DNA of 64,000 bases. Source: Arthrobacter sp. zg-Y919 (GTDB taxonomy: Bacteria; Actinomycetota; Actinomycetes; Actinomycetales; Micrococcaceae). A model generated the notes under the pieces. The model searched no databases. It had not been told where the DNA came from and was given only the letters and a program-made list of their open reading frames with translations. The stretch spans positions 1,426,001 to 1,490,000 of the forward strand of contig NZ_CP126242.1 of the NCBI RefSeq assembly GCF_030142045.1, read 5' to 3'. This document shows positions 33,958 through 41,557 of the stretch, in pieces. Made by a program: the position numbers and the translations under genes. The number at the start of each line of letters is the position of its first letter. The first letter of the stretch is position 1.

Positions 33958-36039
33958 TTAGATCCGGGCGGGTTCCCGGCCCGCATCCAGTTCCGGTTCC
34001 GGTTCGACGGCCTGTTCCGGGGCCGGATTCTGCGGTGTCGGCAGCCAGCGGGCCCACCAGGCCAGCAGGTGCTCAAACCGCTGCCTCCGGTGCCAGGGCG
34101 TTCCGCTGCGTGAGAGTTCGTGGTTCTCGCCCGGGAAAAGCAGGAGGTCTGTGGGTACCGAGCGCAGTTTCAGGGCAGTGTAGTACCGCTGGGCCTGTTC
34201 CACCGGGCACCGCAGGTCCTGTTCGGAATGGACCACAAGGGTGGGGGTCCGCACCGCATCGACGCAGGCCATCGGACTCTGCGCGGCGACGCCGGCAGGA
34301 TCGGTCCCCGTATACCCGGCGCTGAAGAACCAGCCGATGTCTGCCGAACCCACAAAGGACAACGGGTCCAGGAACCCGCGTTCCACCACGGCCGCGGTGA
34401 ACCGGTGGTCGTGGGCAATGGTCCAGGCCGTCAGGTAACCGCCGTAGGAGCCGCCCATGATGCCCAGCCGGTCCCGGTCGAGTTCGGGATGGGCGGCCAG
34501 CGCGCCGTCCACGAAGGCCAGCACATCGGCGAGGTCATGGGTGCCCATGGCCTCCTTGATGCTCCGGCCGTGTGCCTGTCCGTAGCCCGCCGATCCGCGC
34601 GGATTGCACATCAGCACGGCGTAGCCGGCGTTCGTGTAAACCTGCGTCTCGTCGAAATACCCCCAGCCGTATTGGGCAAAAGGACCGCCGTGGATGTTCA
34701 CCAGCACCGGGTGCGGTCCCGGCCCCTCCGGCAGGGCGAGCCAGCCGTGCACCGGATAGCCGTCACGGGAGGGATGGGTTTCCTCCACCGGGACCGCCAC
34801 TGAGGTCTTTTGCCGCAGCGCGTCGGAGAAATCGGTAACCGGACGTATTCCGCCGCCACGTTCGACGTCGACGATGGCCAGGTCGCCGGCGGTGTGGGGG
34901 TCGGTATAGGTGACCACCACCGTGCCGCCTGCCGAGCCCGCGGACTCCACGACCCGGGGGCCGGAAACCAGCACCTCCACTCCACCGCGGGGATCGGCTG
35001 CGAGGAGTTCGCCCGTCCCGCGGGTGCGGTTGAACACCAGCGCCTCAGCAGCGTTATGGGGCACGATGGTGCCTTCGGCCAGGTCCACCGTCTCCGGATC
35101 GGTAAGCCGGCGGACCGCTGCCGGGTCCGCCGTCGGCGCCACGTAGAGCGCGGTATTCCGGGCCACGAAATCCGTACCCGTGGCGGAGACCTCCTGACCC
35201 AGATAGAAGAGCCAGTGGCCGTTGGCGCTTTCCACCGGGTCGGAAACCGACAGCGGGTTTGCGGGGTCGTGCGTGGTGAGCCGGCGCAGCCCGGTCCCGT
35301 CCGGGCGGATACTGAAGACGTCCGACACCAGGGAGGCATCTGCGTCCGGCGAGGCAGTGAACAGGATCGTCCCGCCGTCCGCGGAAAACACCGGCTGAAC
35401 GTGGTCGACTCCATCGGAGGTCAGCTGTACGGCTTCGGGTACGCCGGATGCAGTCCGGGCGTCACCGTCCGTGGACTTTGCCCGCCCGCGGGGAGCAATG
35501 TACGGCTCGGCATCGAGGTCCGGCAGGGCCAGATGGAAGATGTGCAGCGGTTTGTCCGCGGTGTAGCCCACCCCGTTCATCCGGTACTTGAACGTGGTGA
35601 TAAGCCGGGGATCCTCACCGTCCGGCCCCACGCCGTCCGTGGTCCCGTAGCGGCCTTCCTCCGGCACCCGGGCGGAAAACACCACGCTGGAGCCATCGGG
35701 TGAAAAACTGAACCAGGACACCACCAGCTTCGCGTCGGTCAGCCGCACGGGCTCGCCGCTGCCGGCGCCCAGAACGTATAACTGCGCCGCCTCCCCCGGC
35801 GCCGCCCGCAGGAAGCCCAGGCACGAACCGTCGGCACTGTACTTCGGGGAGGTGTCGCGGAAACCGCGGGTCAGGCGGCGCGGCCTGCTCCCCTGTGTCA
35901 GCGGCACCCGCCACAGCTGGCCGGTGTAGGCATCGGCCCCGAAGTCCGGACGGGTCACCGAGACCACGCAGTGCAGGGCATCAGGGTGCACCGCCGGGGC
36001 GGACAGGGAATTCAGGAGAGGCAGGTCACATGGTTTCAC
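33958..36039 (-). CDS. S9 family prolyl oligopeptidase / acylaminoacyl-peptidase
   Basis: A 693-residue serine peptidase. An N-terminal seven-bladed propeller (repeated SADGSCLGFL / SPDGSSVVFSA / SADGGTILFTA blades) gates a C-terminal alpha/beta-hydrolase domain. The catalytic triad is Ser in IMGGSYGGYLTAW, Asp in LVVHSEQDLRCPVEQ and His in LFPGENHELSR; the oxyanion region is VNIHGGPFAQYGWGYFDE. There is no signal peptide, so it is cytoplasmic peptide turnover. I chose GTG at 36039; TTG at 36075 is an in-frame alternative. It is divergent from the methyltransferase gene (58 bases). Confidence 0.9.
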   Translation of the reverse strand: MKPCDLPLLNSLSAPAVHPDALHCVVSVTRPDFGADAYTGQLWRVPLTQGSRPRRLTRGFRDTSPKYSADGSCLGFLRAAPGEAAQLYVLGAGSGEPVRLTDAKLVVSWFSFSPDGSSVVFSARVPEEGRYGTTDGVGPDGEDPRLITTFKYRMNGVGYTADKPLHIFHLALPDLDAEPYIAPRGRAKSTDGDARTASGVPEAVQLTSDGVDHVQPVFSADGGTILFTASPDADASLVSDVFSIRPDGTGLRRLTTHDPANPLSVSDPVESANGHWLFYLGQEVSATGTDFVARNTALYVAPTADPAAVRRLTDPETVDLAEGTIVPHNAAEALVFNRTRGTGELLAADPRGGVEVLVSGPRVVESAGSAGGTVVVTYTDPHTAGDLAIVDVERGGGIRPVTDFSDALRQKTSVAVPVEETHPSRDGYPVHGWLALPEGPGPHPVLVNIHGGPFAQYGWGYFDETQVYTNAGYAVLMCNPRGSAGYGQAHGRSIKEAMGTHDLADVLAFVDGALAAHPELDRDRLGIMGGSYGGYLTAWTIAHDHRFTAAVVERGFLDPLSFVGSADIGWFFSAGYTGTDPAGVAAQSPMACVDAVRTPTLVVHSEQDLRCPVEQAQRYYTALKLRSVPTDLLLFPGENHELSRSGTPWHRRQRFEHLLAWWARWLPTPQNPAPEQAVEPEPELDAGREPARI

Positions 36040-36097
36040 GCTCCGAAGCCTAATGTCCGCGGCGGCCACCGCCAACTGCCGCCTTTAGGATGGAAAC

Positions 36098-36934
36098 ATG
36101 TCCTCCCTGCCACCGCTGGTATGTCCCGTATGTGGCAGCAGCCTCGAACCAGACGACCTTTTCCGGACACTCAGCTGCCCGGATGGACACCGCTACGATG
36201 CGGCCAAGCAGGGGTACTTCAACCTCCTCACGGGTGGCGGGACCAAATTCCAGGCCGATACCGCCGCCATGGTCCAGGCGCGTGCGGATTTCCTGGCGGC
36301 CGGGCATTACCTGCCGATGGCCGCCGAGCTGGGACGGATGGTCTCCGATGCCGCTCCGGAGGCCGGCGTCGTCCTGGATGCCGGTGCGGGGACCGGCTAT
36401 TACCTCGGGGAGGTCCTGCGGACGCTGCCGGAGGCGTCCGCGGTGGCGCTGGATATTTCCAAGTACGCCCTGCGCCGGGCCGCCCGCGCACTGCCTCGAA
36501 GCTACGCGCTGGTGTGGGATGTCTGGCGCCGGCTTCCGCTGCCGGATGCCTCCGTGGATGTGATCCTGAATGTCTTCGCGCCGCGCAACCCGGCCGAGTT
36601 CCGCCGGGTCCTGGTCCCCGGCGGGCTCCTCGCCGTAGTGACCCCGCAACCAGGACACCTGCAGGAAATCCGCGGCAAAGCGGCCATGCTTGGGATCCCC
36701 GCCGAGAAGGAGGAGCGCGTTACCGCGTCCCTGGGCGCCGGTTTCACTCCCCTGCATACCAGCCACTGCACCTACACCATGCAGCTGGCGCGCACCGATG
36801 TCCGCAACGCGGTACTGATGGGTCCCTCTGCCCGGCATCTGGCACCTGCCGCCCTTGAAGAGACCATCTCCACGCTGCCGGATCCCCAAGCGGTCACCGC
36901 CTCCTTTTCCCTCCAGACATTCCGGGCGGGCTGA
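36098..36934 (+). CDS. rRNA (guanine-N1)-methyltransferase, RlmA/TlrB-like
   Basis: A 278-residue methyltransferase of the RlmA family, which modifies 23S rRNA hairpin 35. The N-terminal zinc site is built by C9, C12, C27 and H31 (CPVCGSS ... LSCPDGHRYD). The family segment AAKQGYFNLLTGG follows. SAM motif I is VVLDAGAGTGYYLGEVLR and the acidic motif is VALDISKYALRRAARAL. In TlrB/RlmA-II this chemistry can confer macrolide resistance; whether the target is G745 or G748 cannot be told from sequence. Confidence 0.88.
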   Translation: MSSLPPLVCPVCGSSLEPDDLFRTLSCPDGHRYDAAKQGYFNLLTGGGTKFQADTAAMVQARADFLAAGHYLPMAAELGRMVSDAAPEAGVVLDAGAGTGYYLGEVLRTLPEASAVALDISKYALRRAARALPRSYALVWDVWRRLPLPDASVDVILNVFAPRNPAEFRRVLVPGGLLAVVTPQPGHLQEIRGKAAMLGIPAEKEERVTASLGAGFTPLHTSHCTYTMQLARTDVRNAVLMGPSARHLAPAALEETISTLPDPQAVTASFSLQTFRAG

Positions 36935-37020
36935 CCCGCGCAGACTGACCCGGACGGCGGAAACGTTATCCATCCGTCTCCGGGATCCCTAGGTCTGTGG
37001 TGCGGACTCGGGCAGAATGA

Positions 37021-37077
37021 ACTAAACGCGCGGCACCGCCGGTTGCACACGCCGGCTGTGGACGCCCGCTGTTTAGT
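37021..37077. other. Hairpin-forming sequence before nfeD-like gene
   Basis: ACTAAAC (37021-37027) and GTTTAGT (37071-37077) are complementary and enclose a GCCGG/CCGGC hairpin (37038-37056). It lies 30-90 bases before the NfeD start and could be a leader structure or operator. Confidence 0.35.
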
Positions 37078-37107
37078 CCGGGGAGGCTCCGGGGTAAGGG
37101 GAAACCG

Positions 37108-37590
37108 ATGCAGGAAATCTACGAATGGCTGCTCAGCTACGGCTGGGCCCTCTGGCTGGTGCTTTTTCTGGGCTTCGCCGCGGTGGAAGCCCTCACCCTG
37201 GACCTGTTCTTCGCGATGCTTTCCGTCGGCGCACTCGCGGCCATGCTGACGTCCTTCTTCGCCGCACCGTTGTTCCTGCAGGTGGTGGTGTTTGCCGTGG
37301 TAGCCGTGCTGATGATCGGCGCGGTCCGGCCTTTCGCCCTCAGGCACCTTCAGCACAGCACGAAGGATCAGCTGTCCAACATTGACCGGATCGTGGGCGC
37401 TCCTGCACTGACCCTCGAATCCGTGACTGCTTCATCCGGCACCGTAAAGATCGGCGGGGATACCTGGAGCGCCCGCAGTGCCGACGGGTCCCTGCTGCCG
37501 CCCGGCGTCGCGGTGAACGTGGAACGCATCGACGGCGCCACCGCCGTCGTCGTCCCGGCAGCGGACACCGGAACGGCAGCCACGCACTGA
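37108..37590 (+). CDS. NfeD family membrane protein
   Basis: A 160-residue short-form NfeD protein. It has three N-terminal hydrophobic helices (WALWLVLFLGFAAVEALTL, FFAMLSVGALAAMLTSFFAA, LQVVVFAVVAVLMIGAV) and a C-terminal OB-fold (RIVGAPALTLESVTASSGTV, then KIGGDTWSARSADG and GVAVNVERIDGATAVV). NfeD proteins partner with SPFH/stomatin proteins in membrane microdomains. The next gene encodes exactly such a protein, 79 bases downstream, so the pair is an NfeD-stomatin module. Confidence 0.93.
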   Translation: MQEIYEWLLSYGWALWLVLFLGFAAVEALTLDLFFAMLSVGALAAMLTSFFAAPLFLQVVVFAVVAVLMIGAVRPFALRHLQHSTKDQLSNIDRIVGAPALTLESVTASSGTVKIGGDTWSARSADGSLLPPGVAVNVERIDGATAVVVPAADTGTAATH

Positions 37591-37669
37591 ACCTTCCCCG
37601 CACAGCACCGCCGCTGTCGGAGGACCAACCGCGGGATCCGCCCGGATGCCGCTGAACCCAAGGGGGAAC

Positions 37670-38638
37670 ATGGGTACCGGAACAACCGTCCTCATAGTAG
37701 TTCTAGCCGTCCTGGTGGTCTTTGTCCTGGTCATCCTGGTCAAGGCCGTAAAGATCGTCCCGCAGGCGCGGGCGGGGGTGGTGGAACGCCTCGGGAAGTA
37801 CCAGCGCACCCTGAATCCCGGCCTGACCATCCTGATTCCGTTCGTGGACCGGATGCTGCCGCTTCTGGACCTGCGTGAACAGGTCGTGTCCTTCCCACCG
37901 CAGCAGGTCATCACCGAGGACTCACTGGTGGTCTCCATCGACACCGTTGTCTACTTCCAGGTGACGGACGCACGGGCAGCCACCTATGAGATCGCCAATT
38001 ACATCCAGGGCGTCGAACAGTTGACCATCACCACGCTGCGGAACGTGGTGGGCGGACTGAACCTTGAAGAGGCGCTGACCTCACGTGACCGGATCAACGG
38101 ACAGCTGCGCGGCGTCCTCGACGAGGCGACCGGGCGCTGGGGCATCCGGGTCTCCCGCGTGGAGCTGAAGACCATTGCGCCGCCGCTGACCATCCAGGAT
38201 TCGATGGAAAAGCAGATGCGGGCGGAACGTGAGCGCCGGGCCACCGTGCTGACGGCAGAGGGCAGCAAGCAGTCACAGATCCTTACCGCTGAAGGGCGCC
38301 GGCAGGCCGCCATCCTGGCCGCCGAGGGCGACGCGAAAGCGGCGATCCTGCGGGCCGACGGTGAGGCCCAGGCCATCGCCAAGGTCTTTGGTGCGATCCA
38401 TAAAGGCAACCCGGACCAGAAGCTCCTGGCCTACCAGTACCTGCAGACCCTGCCCAAGCTGGCGGAGGGCACCTCGAACAAGGTGTGGATCATCCCCAGT
38501 GAACTGGGCGAGGCGCTCAAGGGCGTCGGCAGCGCCCTGGGGGATTTTGTCCCCGACGCAAAGCCGTCCTCCAACGGCAGTACGCCGGCACCGGCCACCG
38601 GTGCGGCCGTGGATCCGGAGACCTCCCGTCCGGCGTAA
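37670..38638 (+). CDS. SPFH domain (stomatin/prohibitin-like) membrane protein
   Basis: A 322-residue stomatin-type protein. An N-terminal anchor (TTVLIVVLAVLVVFVLVILV) is followed by the SPFH domain (KIVPQARAGVVERLGKYQRT; LREQVVSFPPQQVITEDSLV). A long Ala/Glu-rich helix then runs EKQMRAERERRATVLTAEGS and on to KAAILRADGEAQAIAKVFGA, which drives oligomerisation. I chose ATG at 37670, after AGGGGG. It is expected to form large membrane scaffolds with the upstream NfeD protein, with roles in membrane organisation or stress. Confidence 0.93.
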   Translation: MGTGTTVLIVVLAVLVVFVLVILVKAVKIVPQARAGVVERLGKYQRTLNPGLTILIPFVDRMLPLLDLREQVVSFPPQQVITEDSLVVSIDTVVYFQVTDARAATYEIANYIQGVEQLTITTLRNVVGGLNLEEALTSRDRINGQLRGVLDEATGRWGIRVSRVELKTIAPPLTIQDSMEKQMRAERERRATVLTAEGSKQSQILTAEGRRQAAILAAEGDAKAAILRADGEAQAIAKVFGAIHKGNPDQKLLAYQYLQTLPKLAEGTSNKVWIIPSELGEALKGVGSALGDFVPDAKPSSNGSTPAPATGAAVDPETSRPA

Positions 38639-38698
38639 GCCGCGCGAAAAGGACTGGTCCTGCGCAGGAACTGCGGCGCGGCCTGTAGGGTGTGCGCC

Positions 38699-39589
38699 AT
38701 GGAACCGGCAGCGCACCCGGCGCACCTAACGGAGCAGGGCCTGACAGGGCAGGACCTCTGGCGGCGGGCCGTTGAACATGTCACAAGGCAGTCTGCCGGC
38801 CCACCCCTTGACCGGAGCCTGGATATCACCGTGCATTTCCATCCCGACGCGCCAGTGAAGGGCAGGCCGCTGCTGGAGCATTTGGTGCTGGACGGGGCCT
38901 ACCGCTCGCAGTTCGAGACCGGTACAGGTAACGGCGGCCTGACGGCGTGGGCGGGCGGTGACCGGTGGCGCTGGGAGCAGCGGATGTTCGGCGGGGTGTA
39001 CGACGGCGCGGGGCCGGGGCAGCGTCCGAAGTACGGTTCGCTGAACTATAGGCGCAGAGACGTGGGCGGTTCGGTCCGCTTCGGGTCGTCCCACTTCCGA
39101 CTGAAGCGCTCAGAGTACCCAAGGGTCACGTTTTGCTATCCGGACAGCAGCACCGAGCCGGAGCACTTCGGCACGGCAGACGCAATGCCCCTTGTGGACA
39201 TGGCGCTGGAGCACGCGCCGCGCAGCGGCCTGGATGTCCTCGACGACCATGTGGAAGCCCATATCCACGGACCCTTGAGCATCAGTCGCCACGTTGAGGC
39301 CTTGGTCCTCGACCCGTCATACCGGGGCACGGACGTGGAAGCGGCAGCCGAGACCCTGCCCTGTCCGGTGCGGTGGCACCAGGGCTTCCGGCTCAGCGTG
39401 GATGAGCTGGAGCGGCACGCGGACTACCGGGGTGGGGCGGTCGTTTCCGCGGGACGGACCATCGCGCAGGACGGTTGGTTGGATCCCCGGGTCATCGGGG
39501 AATCCGTCCGGGCACGGACCCACGACCGGCAGACGCTCAAGCAGGTGTGGCACTGTGTGGCACGGTTCGGTTATGACTGGAACAGCTGA
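38699..39589 (+). CDS. DUF3626 domain protein
   Basis: A 296-residue protein matching the DUF3626 pattern: LDITVHFHPDAPVKGRPLLE, then YRSQFETGTGNGGLTAWAGG and DRWRWEQRMFGGVYDG, PKYGSLNYRRRDVGGSVRFG and SEYPRVTFCYPDS. The repeated His, Arg and Glu positions suggest an enzyme active site, but no activity is established. There is no signal peptide. I chose ATG at 38699: a TAGGGT box lies a few bases upstream, consistent with a leaderless mRNA. It has no obvious partner gene. Confidence 0.85.
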   Translation: MEPAAHPAHLTEQGLTGQDLWRRAVEHVTRQSAGPPLDRSLDITVHFHPDAPVKGRPLLEHLVLDGAYRSQFETGTGNGGLTAWAGGDRWRWEQRMFGGVYDGAGPGQRPKYGSLNYRRRDVGGSVRFGSSHFRLKRSEYPRVTFCYPDSSTEPEHFGTADAMPLVDMALEHAPRSGLDVLDDHVEAHIHGPLSISRHVEALVLDPSYRGTDVEAAAETLPCPVRWHQGFRLSVDELERHADYRGGAVVSAGRTIAQDGWLDPRVIGESVRARTHDRQTLKQVWHCVARFGYDWNS

Positions 39590-39668
39590 CCGGGCGGATC
39601 TAAGGGGCAACCAGGGACGGCCCCCGGGCCAGCCGAGGCCGTGTTAGCCGATTCCATGCCGGTGCCGG

Positions 39669-39674
39669 TATAAT
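39669..39674 (+). promoter_or_regulatory. Candidate -10 (TATAAT) of rbpA
   Basis: A perfect TATAAT at 39669-39674 lies 200 bases before rbpA. The -35 region is weak (TTAGCC, spacing about 19). It implies a leader of roughly 190 bases. Confidence 0.45.
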
Positions 39675-39832
39675 TGGCTGTTTGCCGGGCAACAGCCGCG
39701 GCACCGAACGGTACCGCCGCCGGGAACAGCTGCACCGCCGTTGGCGTTGTACTGATTGTCACGGGCAGTGAGGTTCCGGCCGGTCCCCCGCCCCTTGGGT
39801 GGAAGGCCGGGCACGGCACCGGCATAACAGAG

Positions 39833-39850
39833 GGATCCGCCAGCGGATCC
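39833..39850 (+). other. Hairpin in the rbpA leader
   Basis: GGATCCGC-CA-GCGGATCC (39833-39850) forms an 8-bp perfect stem about 24 bases before the rbpA ATG and just ahead of its GAGGGAGAA ribosome site. A second hairpin, GGCTGTT/AACAGCC (39676-39697), sits near the presumed 5' end. Confidence 0.45.
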
Positions 39851-39873
39851 AGCGGATTGAAGAGGGAGAACAG

Positions 39874-40221
39874 ATGAGCGATCGTAGCCTGCGGGGTATG
39901 CGCCTCGGCGCACAGAGCATGGAGACGGAATCCGGCGTTGAGCCGGCTCCCCGCCAGCGGGTGGAATACCGCTGTGAGGACGGCGAGCGTGTTTTCGTAA
40001 CTTTCGCTGCCGAAGCGGATGTACCCCCGGTCTGGATTTCCAAGACCGGCAAGGAAGCCCTTCTGGTCGACGGCGAGAAGCCTGACACCAGCAACGACAA
40101 GCCGGTGCGTACGCACTGGGACATGCTGCTGGAACGACGCAGCATCGAGGAACTCGAGACGATCCTGCAGGACCGCCTCACGATCCTGCGCGAACGCCGC
40201 GGAGAGCGCACCAGCGCCTAG
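39874..40221 (+). CDS. rbpA: RNA polymerase-binding protein RbpA
   Basis: Actinobacterial transcription factor that binds the principal sigma factor and core polymerase and stabilises open complexes. It has 115 residues: basic N-terminus SDRSLRGMRLGAQSMETESG, the central RbpA core RVEYRCEDGERVFVTFAAEA with DVPPVWISKTGKEALLVDGE, and a C-terminal sigma-interaction helix (RTHWDMLLERRSIEELETIL). I chose ATG at 39874 with GAGGGAGAA upstream. The long leader with two hairpins suggests post-transcriptional control. Confidence 0.96.
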   Translation: MSDRSLRGMRLGAQSMETESGVEPAPRQRVEYRCEDGERVFVTFAAEADVPPVWISKTGKEALLVDGEKPDTSNDKPVRTHWDMLLERRSIEELETILQDRLTILRERRGERTSA

Positions 40222-40271
40222 CCTGCCGCAGCGCCTGTAGGGGTACAGGCGGACAGTAGTGCGGAAAATGT

Positions 40272-40312
40272 AAAAGCGGGGCGGCTGCCAGTTGGCAGCC
40301 GCCCCGCTTTTT
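40272..40312. terminator. Bidirectional terminator between rbpA and ppm1
   Basis: A perfect 19-bp stem (40272-40290 with 40293-40311; AAAAGCGGGGCGGCTGCCA and complement) with only GT between arms and A/T runs on both sides. It serves both convergent genes. Confidence 0.93.
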
Positions 40313-40332
40313 GGCTTTAAGCCTGTTGGGTG

Positions 40333-41061
40333 TCAGTCCCGTCCGGTGAGTTTCCGCCACCGTGCAGACAGTCCCCAGCGGGTGACGTTGGCCATCGCCT
40401 CAACGACGATGTTGCCGCTCATCTTGGAATCGCCAAGCTCGCGTTCGACAAAGGTAATCGGTACTTCGGTGATCTTCAGGCCGAGCCGTGCCACGCGGAA
40501 CGTCATGTCCACCTGGAAGCCGTAGCCCACGGATTCGACGGCGCCGAGATCCAGCTGTTCCAGCGTGTTCCGGCGGAAGGCACGGTACCCTGCCGTGATG
40601 TCGCGCACCGGGATGCCCAGCATGAAACGGGAATACGTACTTCCGGCCCGGGACAGCAGCTTGCGGCGGAGCGGCCAGTTGACCACGGATCCACCCGAGA
40701 CCCAGCGGGAACCGATCACCAGGTCCGCACCGGCCTTCGACGCTTCCAGCAGGCGGGGCAGTTCTTCCGGGCGGTGGGAGCCGTCAGCGTCCATTTCCAC
40801 AAGGACGTCGTAGCCGCGCTCCAGGCCCCAGCGGAAGCCGGCGATGTACGCGGCTCCAAGACCTTCCTTACCCTTGCGGTGCAGCACGTGGACCTGGGGG
40901 TCCGCCGCGGCGATTTCGTCGGCGTAGGCTCCGGTGCCGTCCGGGCTGTTATCGTCCGCGATCAGTACATCCGAATCGGGAACTGCGTTCCGCAGCCGCT
41001 TCAGGGTTATGGGGAGCGACTCGATCTCGTTGTAAGTGGGGATGATGGTCAGGACACGCAC
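40333..41061 (-). CDS. ppm1: Polyprenol-phosphate mannosyltransferase (GT2, DPM1-like)
   Basis: Transfers mannose from GDP-mannose to polyprenol phosphate, giving the donor for lipoglycan and protein mannosylation. It has 242 residues, GT-A fold: [20 protein letters not shown] at the N-terminus, [16 protein letters not shown] (nucleotide Asp), [20 protein letters not shown] (DxD-like), [20 protein letters not shown], and [15 protein letters not shown]. It is the catalytic domain only, without a fused apolipoprotein N-acyltransferase. GTG start. The 5' region up to 41458 is strikingly structured. Confidence 0.92.
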   Translation of the reverse strand: MRVLTIIPTYNEIESLPITLKRLRNAVPDSDVLIADDNSPDGTGAYADEIAAADPQVHVLHRKGKEGLGAAYIAGFRWGLERGYDVLVEMDADGSHRPEELPRLLEASKAGADLVIGSRWVSGGSVVNWPLRRKLLSRAGSTYSRFMLGIPVRDITAGYRAFRRNTLEQLDLGAVESVGYGFQVDMTFRVARLGLKITEVPITFVERELGDSKMSGNIVVEAMANVTRWGLSARWRKLTGRD

Positions 41062-41136
41062 TCGGTAAGCCTTTCAGCGGACGCACGCCGCGGTGTTCGC
41101 GGCCGGGACGGGGTTCCTCCCCCGGCAGACTATCCA

Positions 41137-41167
41137 GTATATGGGAGTCCGCGGCTCCGCCGGTCAG
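41137..41167 (-). promoter_or_regulatory. Candidate proximal promoter of ppm1
   Basis: On the minus strand TATACT (41142 to 41137) is preceded by CTGACC (41167 to 41162) at 19-base spacing. Transcription would begin about 70 bases before the ppm1 GTG. Confidence 0.4.
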
Positions 41168-41179
41168 GGCGCTATAGTC

Positions 41180-41458
41180 CCAGCACGCACAACCGGGCGG
41201 GTCCTGCCGTCTTCGGGCCAGTTCCGGCAGGCTGCCGGACCTGTTTTCTACTGACGGTTGAGCCCACCCGGTTGTGATGATGCTGGACCCGGTCACCCGG
41301 TTCCCGAGGCGCATTCGCCCCGGTGCGGGGGAACAGGCCATGGCAGTACGGTGCCGGAAAGGCTGCGCCCGGAGCACTGATGTGGACGAAGTCCAGATCA
41401 GTGCCGGGTCAGCCCCCAAGACCGGTCCCGACTGCAGTGCTCATAGCCTACGTGCTGG
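41180..41458. ncRNA. Candidate structured RNA or leader in the ppm1-amidohydrolase spacer
   Basis: The 496-base spacer 41062-41557 has no credible gene but contains a set of nested, non-crossing helices. P1 pairs CCAGCACG (41180-41187) with 41451-41458. P2 pairs 41188-41201 with 41263-41276 (13 of 14). Inside it CCGGCA/TGCCGG forms a hairpin at 41224-41238. P3 pairs 41285-41294 with 41420-41428 (9 bp, one bulge). P4 pairs GTTCCC (41300) with GGGAAC (41329). P5 pairs GCACTGAT-N-TGGAC (41374-41387) with 41391-41404. The strand is undecided: TATAGT (41173-41178) reads plus, while TTGACA with TAGGCT (41472 to 41445) reads minus. Confidence 0.3.
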
Positions 41459-41472
41459 TCGGCCGCTGTCAA
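41445..41472 (-). promoter_or_regulatory. Candidate distal promoter reading towards ppm1
   Basis: A perfect TTGACA (41472 to 41467) and TAGGCT (41450 to 41445, fitting TANNNT) lie 16 bases apart on the minus strand. This would give ppm1 a leader of about 375 bases containing the helices P2-P5. Confidence 0.45.
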
Positions 41473-41557
41473 TAAGCCGCCTGACTAGGACGTTTCCATG
41501 TCCGTGCAGGTCAGAGGCGGTGCCGGCCGGCGTCGGAGGGCGCAGGTAATTTCCCGT

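Noticed and set aside
41180..41458. RNase P RNA, tmRNA, SRP RNA or TPP riboswitch
   Set aside because: None of the conserved elements is present (no GGAAAGUCC, no SRP GGUCAGG...GGAAG loop, no tmRNA tag region, no CUGAGA). It was kept only as an unclassified candidate.
41274..41549. 91-residue open frame in the ppm1-amidohydrolase spacer
   Set aside because: It has no ribosome site, is rich in Arg/Cys/Pro from GC bias and shares its bases with the hairpin-forming sequence.
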